DNA of 49,390 bases from an uncultured Lachnospiraceae bacterium. Its GTDB lineage: Bacteria > Bacillota > Clostridia > Lachnospirales > Lachnospiraceae. The notes below the pieces were generated by a model that saw nothing but the letters and a program-made list of their open reading frames with translations, was not told the origin of the DNA and made no database searches. The translations under genes and the position numbers were made by a program. Of this stretch, positions 1 to 8,667 are shown one piece after another. How positions within the stretch are numbered: the first letter of the stretch is position 1; the number at the start of each line of letters is the position of its first letter. The stretch spans positions 1 through 49,390 of the forward strand of contig CAMNSD010000032.1 of assembly GCA_946554445.1 (NCBI GenBank), in the 5' to 3' direction.

Positions 1-52
1 GGTGCTTTCCTATTTCTTCTATTCTTTTTTCCTACAAAAACTTTACCCTAGC
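1..52. repeat. Left arm of window-spanning inverted repeat
   Basis: The first 52 bases are nearly the reverse complement of positions 49336-49388. The inner 22 bases match exactly (22-base block ending GCTAGGGTAAAG on the opposite strand), the outer block reading GGTGCTTTCCTATTTCT also matches, and a purine/pyrimidine-rich stretch between them differs in a few bases and by one base in length. The two copies face each other across the whole window. This may be the edge of a multicopy element at which an assembly stopped, or true ends of an element; the sequence does not decide which. Confidence 0.75.
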
Positions 53-70
53 CTCTTATCGTAAATTTAC

Positions 71-133
71 GCCAACAATAAAACGCTCGAATCGTCGGGC
101 ATTTTATTCTTACCGCAAACCGGCAGGAATAAC
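71..133. repeat. Direct repeat copy 1 with A/T-flanked hairpin
   Basis: Begins GCCAACAATAAAAC and ends ACCGGCAGGAATAAC. It is repeated in the same orientation at 257-321 with a variable centre. The arms AATAAAA and TTTTATT (about 77-108) can form a hairpin whose flanks are A-rich on one side and T-rich on the other, the pattern of a bidirectional intrinsic terminator. It lies just past the end of the putative 28-aa gene and downstream of the recombinase fragment on the minus strand. Confidence 0.6.
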
Positions 134-135
134 CG

Positions 136-222
136 TCAAAAATACCCCATAACCCCACCAGCCACAAAAACCGCCGCCGTAAACATCACATATCTCCCCA
201 ATAACCCCATTACAAAACCCAT
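136..222 (-). CDS. Putative 28-aa hydrophobic peptide
   Basis: A short minus-strand frame begins with ATG at 222-220 and ends with TGA at 138-136. It encodes 28 residues starting MGFVMGLLGRYVMF and ending GGVMGYF, almost entirely hydrophobic with one Arg, so it could form a single membrane helix. A good ribosome-binding site (GGAGAGG, about 7 bases before the ATG) supports translation. It sits exactly between two direct repeats that each carry a terminator-like hairpin. No family was recognised. Small membrane peptides of mobile elements or type I toxins look like this, but that is only analogy. Confidence 0.45.
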   Translation of the reverse strand: MGFVMGLLGRYVMFTAAVFVAGGVMGYF

Positions 223-256
223 CTTTCCACCTCTCCATTCCTTTATCTCTTTCTGC

Positions 257-321
257 GCCAACAATAAAACACCCGTTCCCCGACAGGCATTTTATTCTTA
301 CCGCAGACCGGCAGGAACAAC
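257..321. repeat. Direct repeat copy 2 with A/T-flanked hairpin
   Basis: Second copy of the 71-133 unit, offset by 186 bases. Outer parts (GCCAACAATAAAAC, GCATTTTATTCTTACCGC, ACCGGCAGGAA) are conserved while the hairpin centre differs. On the minus strand it follows the recombinase fragment directly and could terminate its transcript. Confidence 0.6.
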
Positions 322-353
322 GCTCTTTATGCTGTTGTCATCCCTGCCGCGAT

Positions 354-1151
354 TTACTCATTCCCGACCTCCTGCTCCATGACGATACCGGACTGGAACT
401 GTATCTGTATCCTATCCGCCGAGATCACCTTAATACTTGCAACCAGCCGTCTGACAAGGTCGTTATCAAACTCCAGTATCTGCCCACTATTTCCGTTTAG
501 GAAGGTGTCCATGTCCTTTACCCGCTGTTCATAGTTTTCTGCCAGTCTTTTCTTTTTCCCCGCCTCCGCCTGCTCTTCTTTCAGGGCGTTGATCTCTTCC
601 GCGATCCTACGGTAGCGTTCATCGAACTCCTGCGTGTAGGCGCCGGTCTTGGCGTTCTCCGCAATCAGGGCGACCATCTCTTCCTGTTTGGCTTTTATCC
701 TGTCCGTATATTCATCTGGCTGCTGTTCCCTGCCGTAGCTGCCAATCACCCAGATCACGTTCTGCCGGAAGGCTCCCACGAAGTCCCCTTCGTTTCTTGT
801 GATGCGGTGGATGGCCTCCATGACCGCCCTGTTCAGTGCGCCCTCTTCCAGCGTTTCGGAATCGCCGCATTTCTTTACCCCGTTTGTCAGGCGGTTCGAG
901 CATCTCCAGACGATCTTCTTTTTGCCGTTCCTTGCCCATGTCACCCGGCGGTATTCCTGTCCGCACTTTCCGCAGAGCAGGATGCCTGTCAGGGCATATC
1001 CCGATGAATATTTGCTCTTCTGGTTCTTCTTCCTTGTGACGGCGGATTTGCACATGGAAGAGCGCCGCATAATCTCTTCCTGTACCCGGAAAAACAGTTC
1101 TTTCGGTATGATGGCCTCATGGTCGTCCTCAGGAATCTCTTCCCGTACCCT
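354..1151 (-). pseudogene. Large serine recombinase, 3' fragment
   Basis: The minus-strand frame ending at 354 encodes the C-terminal half of a large serine recombinase (site-specific integrase of mobile elements). It starts in the recombinase domain (PEDDHEAIIPKELF, QEEIMRRSS) and continues into the zinc-ribbon domain with CGKCGQEYRR and WRCSNR plus later Cys residues, then a charged coiled-coil tail. The catalytic N-terminal resolvase domain is absent. An in-frame TAA at 1154-1152 stops the frame just upstream, and 1152-1328 shows no recombinase coding sequence. An ATG at 1070 exists but would give only a 238-aa zinc-ribbon/coiled-coil piece. It is best read as the remnant of an integrated element. 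Loss of the catalytic Ser domain means it cannot recombine DNA alone. Confidence 0.85.
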
Positions 1152-1278
1152 TTACCTCCTTCCATTCCTAAAAATATCCCCAAATCGTCCCCAAAACCGA
1201 TTCTGGCTCCCCTGCATCTATAAAAACTGGCAAAAAAATAGGGCAAAAACTGGTCGATTTTCACTTCAATTTTTGCCC

Positions 1279-1298
1279 AAGGCAAACTTGTTTGCCTT
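1279..1298. other. Perfect 9-bp stem hairpin
   Basis: AAGGCAAAC and GTTTGCCTT face each other with two bases between. It lies about 30 bases past the stop of the rRNA methyltransferase gene on the minus strand. No T-run follows, so use as an intrinsic terminator is uncertain. The rest of 1152-1328 shows no gene. Confidence 0.4.
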
Positions 1299-1328
1299 TA
1301 ACCACCTACATCTTGTGGTTCAGATCCC

Positions 1329-2816
1329 TTAATTCTTCTCTTTTCCACAATACTGCATCATTATTATTACCTCAACGTGCACCGTCCCCCCAAACTGATC
1401 CACCCCACGCACCTTCCGCAGTTCATAACCGCCCTCGCACAGCACCTTCAAATCCCTCGCCAGCGTTGCAGAATCACAACTCACATAAACAATCCGCTCC
1501 GGACGCATCTTAAGCATGGTCTCCAGACACTTCTCATCGCAGCCTTTCCGGGGCGGATCCACCACGATCACATCCGGATGCAGCTTATCCCTGCTTCGAC
1601 CTTCTGTCTGTTTCCCCAAGGCCAATCCCTCTTCCGCCAATTCTCCCTGACCAGCCTTTTCATAAAACGCAGGCAGTACTTCCTCCGCATTTCCCTCATA
1701 AAACTCCACGTTTTCTATCTGATTTACCCGCGCATTTTCCCTGGCATCCTCTATAGCCTGGGTTACCACTTCCACTCCGTAAACCTGCCTGGCCTTCTTC
1801 GCCATACACAGAGAAATCGTCCCAATACCGCAATACAGATCCCACACGATCTCCTTGCCGTTCAAGTCCGCATATTCCAACGCAAGACCGTAAAGCTTTT
1901 CCGTCTGCTTTGGATTCACCTGGTAAAAGGAAAGGGGGGATATAGAAAAGGTAAGGCCGCAGAGAGTATCTTGGATATATCCTTTTCCCCATAAAAGTCG
2001 GATATCTTGTCCCATAATGACATTGGTATTCTCTGTATTGACGTTGAGAGAGATACTTGTAATCCTCTTCTCCTGTCCGCTTTCCCCTTTGTCTGCGAAA
2101 GCAATTGCCAGCAGGCTTTCAATCAATTTCTCTGATGCAGGCAGTTTTGTTCCGTTCACTACCAGACACACCATAATCTCGCCAGACCAGAAGCCGCTGC
2201 GGATTAAAATATGCCGCACCAGCCCTTCTCCTGTGTTTTCCCGATAGGCGGTCACATGGTTTTCCCGCATATAAGACAATACGGTTTCCAAAATCTGCTT
2301 ATTCTCCGGCGCTCCAAGCGCGCAGTCCGTATTGGCTATAATGTCATGGGTTCTGCCGGCATAGAAACCGGTGATCAAGTTTCCTTCCCTGTCATACCCC
2401 ACCGGAAACTGTGCCTTATTCCGGTAATGCCAGGGCTCCTCCATCCCCACAATCGGCTCCATAACCTCATCAATTTTTTCCGCCGTAAAGCCTCCTATCC
2501 GCAGGAGGTTGTTCCGTATCTTATCCTGTTTATAGACGAGTTGTCTGGCATAACTCATGGCCTGAATCTGACAGCCGCCGCATTGTCTGTGAAAAGAACA
2601 CTTTGGTTCCACACGAAAAGAAGAAGGCGTCACCACCTTCTCCACTCTCGCATATCCGTAATTCTTCTTACATTTCGTAATCCTTGCCTCTACCACATCA
2701 CCAATAACGGCATCTTTAACAAAGAGAGTATATCCATCTGACTTACCAATCCCCTCCCCGTCATTTCCAATATCTTCTATTGTCACTGTGACAATGTCAT
2801 TTTTTTTATATTCCAT
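1329..2816 (-). CDS. rlmD: 23S rRNA (uracil-5)-methyltransferase, RlmD/RlmCD family
   Basis: An SAM-dependent RNA m5U methyltransferase of the TrmA/RumA family. Firmicute members (RlmCD) methylate U747 and U1939 of 23S rRNA. An N-terminal TRAM domain spans about residues 1-65. Three iron-sulfur cysteines are seen at C73, C79 and C82 (CSFHRQCGGC), with a fourth in NTDCALGAPE. The SAM-binding region has DLYCGIGTISLCMA, and the late motifs are VVDPPRKGCDEK and the catalytic YVSCDSATLARDL. About 495 residues, somewhat longer than usual because of an insert near GQGELAEEGLALGKQ. I chose ATG 2816 because GGGG lies 6-7 bases upstream; an in-frame GTG at 2828 has no such site. It follows yhaM closely on the same strand. 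The specific uracil target is inferred. Confidence 0.9.
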   Translation of the reverse strand: MEYKKNDIVTVTIEDIGNDGEGIGKSDGYTLFVKDAVIGDVVEARITKCKKNYGYARVEKVVTPSSFRVEPKCSFHRQCGGCQIQAMSYARQLVYKQDKIRNNLLRIGGFTAEKIDEVMEPIVGMEEPWHYRNKAQFPVGYDREGNLITGFYAGRTHDIIANTDCALGAPENKQILETVLSYMRENHVTAYRENTGEGLVRHILIRSGFWSGEIMVCLVVNGTKLPASEKLIESLLAIAFADKGESGQEKRITSISLNVNTENTNVIMGQDIRLLWGKGYIQDTLCGLTFSISPLSFYQVNPKQTEKLYGLALEYADLNGKEIVWDLYCGIGTISLCMAKKARQVYGVEVVTQAIEDARENARVNQIENVEFYEGNAEEVLPAFYEKAGQGELAEEGLALGKQTEGRSRDKLHPDVIVVDPPRKGCDEKCLETMLKMRPERIVYVSCDSATLARDLKVLCEGGYELRKVRGVDQFGGTVHVEVIIMMQYCGKEKN

Positions 2817-2839
2817 ACAATTCCCCACGTCAAAATAAT

Positions 2840-3784
2840 CTATTGCATGCTAGTACCGCGCAGATTAGACTCAAACAATCTGTTAAACCCAAGCCAGCCT
2901 TTTTCGCTGCTGTTCTCCATAATCTCCGTAAAGGTCTCCAGTTTGGCGTCGGTATTGTCGGCATAAGCCAGCGCTATCGCCTCCACAATAGCCGGCTTCT
3001 TAGGCGAGCCAAACTCTAACTCCCCATGATGTGCCAGAATGCAATGCTTCAATTCGCTGGCAAGAACCGGTGGAAACTCTTTTATCTGCCTGATCTTTTC
3101 TCCCAGCATCTCACTACCAATCACGATATGCCCCAGAAACTGTCCATCCTCTGTGTAATCATTTGCCGGGAAAAGAGAAAGTTCTTTGGTTTTCCCGATG
3201 TCATGGCAGATTGCCGATGTCAACAGCAGATCTCTATTTAAAATAGGATACTGGCTGCATAAATAATCGCATAACCTTGTCACCGCCAGGGTATGCTGCA
3301 ACAGGCCGCCCATAAAACCGTGATGCACGGTCTTTGCCGCAGAGGACTGTTTGAAAACTTTGATAAAAGCCTCATCCTCTACAAAAAAAGCCTGCAGCAA
3401 TTTATGTAGGCTGGGATTCTGAATACTTTCAATGAATCCCAACAGTTCTTTCATCATATCTTCGACACCAAATTTACTGACCGGAAGGTATTCTGTGGGA
3501 TCATATTCACCCTCCCGGCACTTGCGGACACGCTTTAAATTAACCTGCAGCGCCCCTTGAAAGCTGGTCACATCACCATGAACCTCTATATAATCCAAGC
3601 TGTCAAAATCCTCAATTCCCGCACTGTTGGGATCCCAGATCTTAGCGTCTACGGTTCCTGTCTTATCCTGCAAAATCACATTATCATAAGGCTTCCCGTT
3701 TTTGGTGACCGCCGACTGTTTGTGCTTACACAGGTAGATATCAAATATTCTGTCACTTTCCTTGAAGTCTCTGATATATTTCAT
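2840..3784 (-). CDS. yhaM: 3'-5' exoribonuclease YhaM family
   Basis: A cytoplasmic RNase that trims RNA 3' ends. An N-terminal OB-fold (about residues 10-100; NVILQDKTGTVDAKIWD) binds nucleic acid and a C-terminal HD domain hydrolyses it. Metal-binding residues are visible in KTVHHGFMGGLLQHTL, SAICHDIGKTKEL and HCILAHHGELEFGSP. At 314 aa from ATG 3784 it equals the usual YhaM length. That start has an ideal site (GGAG, 7 bases before ATG), whereas the ORF extends seven codons further upstream without one. It probably shares a transcript with the downstream rRNA methyltransferase. Confidence 0.9.
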   Translation of the reverse strand: MKYIRDFKESDRIFDIYLCKHKQSAVTKNGKPYDNVILQDKTGTVDAKIWDPNSAGIEDFDSLDYIEVHGDVTSFQGALQVNLKRVRKCREGEYDPTEYLPVSKFGVEDMMKELLGFIESIQNPSLHKLLQAFFVEDEAFIKVFKQSSAAKTVHHGFMGGLLQHTLAVTRLCDYLCSQYPILNRDLLLTSAICHDIGKTKELSLFPANDYTEDGQFLGHIVIGSEMLGEKIRQIKEFPPVLASELKHCILAHHGELEFGSPKKPAIVEAIALAYADNTDAKLETFTEIMENSSEKGWLGFNRLFESNLRGTSMQ

Positions 3785-3859
3785 ATATTCTCCATTCCGA
3801 AACACGGATTCTGCAGACAGCTTAGTCCTGTGTCTGGCATCTATGTCCCATTGTCTTAA

Positions 3860-5239
3860 TTAATTTCCGCTGGGCAGATATCCGAATGTCACATCCACCT
3901 TCATTTCATGCCCCTGCCGCATCAGCGTAAATGTCATGACATCCTCAGGTTCCGCCCCGCGAATGACATTTAGCAGTTCATTATATGTTTCAACGGGCGT
4001 CATTCCGGCCTGTATCACCACATCGCCGCTCTGGATTCCTGCCTCCATCGCCGGGGAATCTATTTCAATCTCCCTGATGTAAGTACCGGGCGGAATATCT
4101 ATGTCCGGATCTTCCAGCGCTTCCTTCGGCACATCCGCCCCATGTATGCCCAGATAAGCCCTCTCTTTATCGTTGGACATCTGCTCGATAGTGCGTTTCA
4201 ATTCTGTGATACCGTATGCCGTCAGAAGGTTGCCCATATCGTTGCTGGTATTCATATTGTCTATGATACCGATCACCATACCCCTGAGATTAATGAGCAC
4301 TCCCGTGGCGTTACGGCTTCCATAAATATCCGTCATGATCTTCTGGTAAGAAGCGTCCGGTTTATCAATGACAGTGCCCGCAGAAGTCACCACTCCGTAA
4401 CAGACGGAACCGCTGGTTCCCAAAGGACTGCCCAGGGCAATCACCGGTGTTCCCGGAAGGTTATACGTGTTGGAACTGCCCAGCTGCGCTATTTCTATCA
4501 CATCCATCGTTTCCTCACTGATGGAAGCAAGCGGCACCGACAAGATTGCCAGTCCTGTCGCCGCGTCCTTCTGCACAATCTCCGCCTCTGCCTGTGTCTG
4601 GTCGCAGAATGCCACCTCTATGGTATCCGCTCCGTTAAGAGTACCGGCACTGACCAAAACAAGCATTGCTTTATTGTTATTAGCCACGATTAACCCGGAA
4701 GCTGACGCTACATTCTCGTAAATATTATTGAACCAATCCACATCGGAGGTGACGCCTGTCACGGTAACTACCGCCCGGTTGGCTTTTTCCGTCAGTTTCT
4801 TAAGTTCCTCATAGAGCGTCTGGTAATCCTCCAGCCCGAACTCTACCTTGGAAAGCAGTTCCTCAATCTGTTCATCTTCCAGTTCCACCTCCACAGGCTG
4901 CGGTTCTTCTTCCACCTCATCATTGACCAGCATATCCTCCGGATTCATCTCCTCCATCACAGTCTCCTCCGGAAATACCACTTCCTGAGGCTCTTCCTCC
5001 GGATAAAGACGATTGCTGATCACCGGCTCAAGGATTAAAAAAGTCACGCAGGCCACCAGACCGAACACCACCGCCATCACGACCGTGATCACCGTTCTCC
5101 TGAGAAGTTTTCTCTTGTTAACCGGTTTCTGTTTTATCTTTTCCCGCATAAATTCCGGCTGTACAGACAACGTGTACTCCGCCTGTTCTTTGGAAGACTC
5201 TCTCCCTGCCGAATCCTGCTCTCTCTCCTGCTCAGACAT
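3860..5239 (-). CDS. HtrA-like membrane protein with PDZ domain, catalytic residues lost
   Basis: Layout is that of a membrane-anchored HtrA/DegP protease: a charged cytoplasmic N-terminus (1-45), one membrane helix (about 48-70), an acidic linker rich in Glu (80-128), a trypsin-like fold (about 150-330) and a PDZ domain (about 362-450). The active site appears dead. The His position of the usual TNNHVV motif aligns with Gly199 (VSAGTLNGAD). The Ser of GNSGGPL aligns with Ala311 (SRNATGVLIN). Asp225 (KDAATGLAIL) remains. The fold landmarks around these positions (TDIYG, LINLRGMVIGI, ALGSPLG) are intact, so this looks like a maintained pseudoprotease rather than decay. It may be a substrate-binding or signalling scaffold outside the cell; function unknown. 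RBS AGAGAGG precedes the ATG. Confidence 0.8.
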   Translation of the reverse strand: MSEQEREQDSAGRESSKEQAEYTLSVQPEFMREKIKQKPVNKRKLLRRTVITVVMAVVFGLVACVTFLILEPVISNRLYPEEEPQEVVFPEETVMEEMNPEDMLVNDEVEEEPQPVEVELEDEQIEELLSKVEFGLEDYQTLYEELKKLTEKANRAVVTVTGVTSDVDWFNNIYENVASASGLIVANNNKAMLVLVSAGTLNGADTIEVAFCDQTQAEAEIVQKDAATGLAILSVPLASISEETMDVIEIAQLGSSNTYNLPGTPVIALGSPLGTSGSVCYGVVTSAGTVIDKPDASYQKIMTDIYGSRNATGVLINLRGMVIGIIDNMNTSNDMGNLLTAYGITELKRTIEQMSNDKERAYLGIHGADVPKEALEDPDIDIPPGTYIREIEIDSPAMEAGIQSGDVVIQAGMTPVETYNELLNVIRGAEPEDVMTFTLMRQGHEMKVDVTFGYLPSGN

Positions 5240-5293
5240 GGAACCCTACCTCTCTGCAATCGCAATCCCATCAGTCATTTCAAATCTTTGTTT

Positions 5294-5322
5294 ATTTTAT
5301 CATATCGGCATCTTTGTGACAA
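5294..5322 (-). promoter_or_regulatory. Sigma-A-type promoter for HtrA-like gene
   Basis: On the minus strand TTGTCA (5322-5317) and TAAAAT (5299-5294) are separated by exactly 17 bases, about 55 bases upstream of the HtrA-like start codon. No equally good pair was found for the divergent mutS2 gene. Confidence 0.65.
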
Positions 5323-5471
5323 GCCGGGCAAAGGAAACGGTATGCAGTCTCCGCCTTTTACTGAAACGATACTGAAACGGCCGTCACGATAAAACCATAG
5401 AAATTCCCTCTCATTTATGATAAGATATTCCTGTGTCAACTATAGATATATCATTTAGAAACGAGGCTATT

Positions 5472-7847
5472 ATGAACAGCAAAGTACTGCGAGTTTTAGA
5501 ATATCACAAGATCATCGACCAGCTGACTGAAAAGGCCACATCACAGCCTGGAAAAAAGCTGACCGCCGCCCTTCTGCCCATGACAGATCCGGCAGAAATC
5601 GAGATGGCGCAGACACAGACTGCCGATGCTTTAAGCCGCCTTTTTAGCAAAGGCTCCACATCCTTTGGCGGCAATAAAGATTTAGGGATGAGCATCAAAT
5701 CCCTGGAAGTAGGAAGTGTTCTCTCTATTTCTGAACTTTTAAATATTGCATCTTTCCTGGAAAATGTAAATCGCATCAAGACTTATGGGCGGAAAGACAG
5801 GGATGATATCCCTGGCGATTCTCTGGACGAATTTTTTGACAGTCTGGAACCGTTGACGCCTCTTTCCAATGAGATCAGACGATGCATTTTATCTGAAGAG
5901 GAGATTGCCGATGATGCAAGCCCCGCTTTAAAACATATTCGGCGGAGCATGATGATTACCAATGATCGGATTCATTCTCAGTTAAACTCCATGATCAACG
6001 GCTCCTACCGGACTTATCTACAGGATGCTGTGGTGACTCTGCGCGACAACCGTTATTGCATTCCTGTCAAGGCGGAATACAAAGGTCAGGTACAGGGGAT
6101 GGTACACGACCAGTCCTCCACCGGCTCTACCTTCTTTATCGAGCCGGCGGCAGTGGTCAATCTGAATAACGAATTGAAAGAACTCGCTCTCAAAGAGCAG
6201 GAAGAGATAGAAGCGATCCTTGCTTCTTTAAGCGCACAGACGGCTGCACACACGGATACGCTTGCGGGTAACCAGAAGGCTATGACCATGCTGGACTTTA
6301 TTTTTGCCAAAGCCTCCCTTGCCATGGAACAGAATGCCTCTAAACCGATTCTCAACACAGAACACCGAATACACATCCGTAAAGGAAGGCATCCTCTGTT
6401 GGATAAACACAAAGTCGTTCCCGTAGACATCCTCTTAGGAATAGACTTTGACCTCTTGATCGTCACAGGCCCCAATACTGGCGGTAAGACTGTGGCTTTA
6501 AAGACAGTGGGGCTCCTTACCTTGATGTGTCAGGCCGGTTTGCATATCCCGGCGCTTGACCGCTCGGAACTTTCCATTTTCCGGGAAGTGTACGCGGATA
6601 TCGGTGACGAACAGAGTATTGAACAGAGTCTCAGTACCTTTTCCTCCCACATGACGAACATTGTCTCCATTTTAAAAGAAGCGGATGCGGATTCCCTCTG
6701 CCTTTTTGATGAATTGGGGGCAGGTACGGATCCCACGGAAGGAGCGGCGCTTGCCATCTCTGTACTGGATTATCTACACAGCCGGGGCATCCGCACCATG
6801 GCCACCACCCATTACAGCGAGTTGAAGGTTTACGCCCTCTCCACGGAATTTGTGGAAAATGCATGTTGTGAATTTAATGTGGAGACTTTACAGCCCACTT
6901 ACCGCCTTTTGATCGGCATTCCCGGTAAGAGCAACGCTTTTGCCATTTCTTCCAAGCTGGGATTACCGGATCATATCATAGAAGATGCCAGGCGACATAT
7001 CACGGAGGACAAAGAAAGTTTTGAAGACTTGTTGGCCAACCTGGAAAACAGCCGCCTTACCATTGAAAAGGAACAGTTAGAGATAGAAGCCTACAAGCGC
7101 GAGATTGAAGCCCTGAAAAAGCGGCTGGAATCCAAGCAGGAGAAGATTGACCAGTCCCGCGATCGTATCCTCCGGGAAGCCAATGAAGAAGCCCGTGAAA
7201 TCCTACAAAATGCCAAAGAGATAGCGGACGAGACCATCCGCGCATTCCAGAAGGCAGGCCCCGCCGTTTCCCTCAAAGATTTGGAAAAATCCCGGCAGAA
7301 AGTGCGGGATAAAATTTCTGAAAAAAATGAGAAACTGGCGTTGAAAAACGATAAGGCTGCCCATAAAGCGTTAAAACCCAACCAAATCAAACTGGGCGAC
7401 AGCGTCAAGATCATCTCCATGGGGCTCAAGGGCACTGTCAGTTCTCTGCCCGACAAGAGCGGCCGGCTTTTCGTCCAATGCGGCATCATCCGCTCCCAGG
7501 TAGCCCTGGACGATCTGATGCTGATCGAGGAAGAGACCATAAACACCGGTAAGATGCAGCGCACCTCTTCCGGTAAACTTAAGATGTCCAAGAGTTACAC
7601 CGTTTCCACAGAAATCAATCTGTTGGGAAAGACCGTGGACGATGCGCTCTCAGAACTGGATAAATACCTGGATGACGCTTATCTTGCCCATCTGCCCAGT
7701 GTGCGGATCGTACACGGTAAAGGCACCGGCGCCCTACGCAACGCGGTGCAGAATTATCTGCGCAAAAACAAAATCATAAAAAGTTACAGACTGGGTGAGT
7801 TTGGTGAGGGAGACGCCGGCGTTACGATTGCGGAGTTTAAACAATAA
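5472..7847 (+). CDS. mutS2: Endonuclease/ATPase MutS2 (ribosome splitting factor)
   Basis: A MutS-family ATPase without the mismatch-recognition domain. In Firmicutes it has been linked to suppression of recombination and to splitting collided ribosomes for quality control. Visible parts: N-terminal lever/clamp helices, Walker A GPNTGGKTVALKT from residue 333, Walker B LCLFDELGAGTDPTEGAAL, the His-switch MATTHYSELKVYA, a long coiled coil (about 510-630), a KOW-like segment (LGDSVKIISMGLKGTV) and a C-terminal Smr domain (about 715-791) with the HGKGTGALR motif. Length is 791 aa, normal for the family. ATG 5472 was chosen over an in-frame GTG at 5433 because ACGAGG lies just upstream. It is transcribed divergently from the HtrA-like gene. 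Confidence 0.95.
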   Translation: MNSKVLRVLEYHKIIDQLTEKATSQPGKKLTAALLPMTDPAEIEMAQTQTADALSRLFSKGSTSFGGNKDLGMSIKSLEVGSVLSISELLNIASFLENVNRIKTYGRKDRDDIPGDSLDEFFDSLEPLTPLSNEIRRCILSEEEIADDASPALKHIRRSMMITNDRIHSQLNSMINGSYRTYLQDAVVTLRDNRYCIPVKAEYKGQVQGMVHDQSSTGSTFFIEPAAVVNLNNELKELALKEQEEIEAILASLSAQTAAHTDTLAGNQKAMTMLDFIFAKASLAMEQNASKPILNTEHRIHIRKGRHPLLDKHKVVPVDILLGIDFDLLIVTGPNTGGKTVALKTVGLLTLMCQAGLHIPALDRSELSIFREVYADIGDEQSIEQSLSTFSSHMTNIVSILKEADADSLCLFDELGAGTDPTEGAALAISVLDYLHSRGIRTMATTHYSELKVYALSTEFVENACCEFNVETLQPTYRLLIGIPGKSNAFAISSKLGLPDHIIEDARRHITEDKESFEDLLANLENSRLTIEKEQLEIEAYKREIEALKKRLESKQEKIDQSRDRILREANEEAREILQNAKEIADETIRAFQKAGPAVSLKDLEKSRQKVRDKISEKNEKLALKNDKAAHKALKPNQIKLGDSVKIISMGLKGTVSSLPDKSGRLFVQCGIIRSQVALDDLMLIEEETINTGKMQRTSSGKLKMSKSYTVSTEINLLGKTVDDALSELDKYLDDAYLAHLPSVRIVHGKGTGALRNAVQNYLRKNKIIKSYRLGEFGEGDAGVTIAEFKQ

Positions 7848-7849
7848 AA

Positions 7850-7899
7850 AAGGTAACTTCCTTCGGAATTAACCTTACGAGGACCGCTTCGCGGCCTCG
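7850..7899. other. Two adjacent hairpins after mutS2
   Basis: Hairpin 1 (7850-7876) pairs AAGGTAACTTCC with GGAATTAACCTT across a TTC loop, with two mismatches. Hairpin 2 (7878-7899) pairs CGAGG-CCGC with GCGG-CCTCG, with one bulged A and a TTC loop. Neither is followed by a T-run. They separate mutS2 from the response regulator gene and may stabilise the mRNA end or act as a weak terminator. Confidence 0.5.
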
Positions 7900-7943
7900 G
7901 CATTAAAGTAATCTGATGTAATCCACTTATAGGAGGGATTAAA

Positions 7944-8648
7944 ATGGTTAATCGACAAAAAATCTTAATTGTAGATGACGACAACAACATTGCAGAATTG
8001 ATCTCACTTTATCTGACCAAAGAATGTTTTGAGACCATGATCGTCAATGACGGAGAGTCTGCCCTGACAGCGGTGGACAGTTTTGCCCCGAACCTGATGC
8101 TCCTGGATCTGATGCTGCCGGGCATAGACGGCTACCAGGTCTGCCGCGAGGTCCGCTCCAAATCTTCCCTGCCCATCATCATGCTCTCCGCCAAAGGCGA
8201 GGTATTTGATAAAGTGCTGGGCTTAGAACTGGGCGCCGACGACTATATGGAAAAACCTTTTGATTCCAAGGAATTAGTGGCCCGTGTGAAAGCCGTACTG
8301 CGCCGCTATAAACCGATAACCGAACAGCCAAAAGCTTCCGATGTCAAGAGTGTGGAATATCCGGACTTGATCATCAACCAGACAAACTACTCCGTCATTT
8401 ACATGGGAAAGACCATCGAGATGCCGCCGAAGGAACTGGAACTCCTCTATTTCCTGGCTTCTTCCCCCAATCATGTCTTTACGAGAGAACAGCTTTTGGA
8501 TCAGATCTGGGGCTATGAGTACATCGGAGATACCCGCACGGTAGACGTACATATCAAACGGCTTCGTGAAAAGATTAACGATCATGAGAGCTGGCGGATT
8601 GCCACTATTTGGGGCATTGGTTATAAATTTGAATCCAAAACACCCTAA
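7944..8648 (+). CDS. OmpR/PhoB-family response regulator
   Basis: A DNA-binding two-component regulator, 234 aa. The receiver domain (1-120) has the acidic pocket VDDD at 10-13, phosphoacceptor Asp55 (LMLLDLMLPG), and the conserved Lys in MEKPFDSKEL. The winged-helix domain (about 135-232) ends in the typical GDTRTVDVHIKRLREKI and WGIGYKFE. A strong RBS (AGGAGG) sits 6-7 bases upstream. Its likely partner is the histidine kinase at 10777-12201, but two AT-rich membrane-protein genes lie between them. The target genes are unknown. Confidence 0.92.
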   Translation: MVNRQKILIVDDDNNIAELISLYLTKECFETMIVNDGESALTAVDSFAPNLMLLDLMLPGIDGYQVCREVRSKSSLPIIMLSAKGEVFDKVLGLELGADDYMEKPFDSKELVARVKAVLRRYKPITEQPKASDVKSVEYPDLIINQTNYSVIYMGKTIEMPPKELELLYFLASSPNHVFTREQLLDQIWGYEYIGDTRTVDVHIKRLREKINDHESWRIATIWGIGYKFESKTP

Positions 8649-8667
8649 CCCATACGAGGAAAAATAT

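Noticed and set aside
354..1151. Functional integrase of an intact mobile element
   Set aside because: The catalytic serine domain is missing and the frame is closed by a stop just upstream.
4142..4693. 183-aa plus-strand open frame
   Set aside because: It lies antisense inside the HtrA-like gene, has no RBS or recognisable family, and shows shadow-type composition.
7878..7899. Strong intrinsic terminator after mutS2
   Set aside because: The hairpin is good but no T-run follows, so I list it only as a hairpin.
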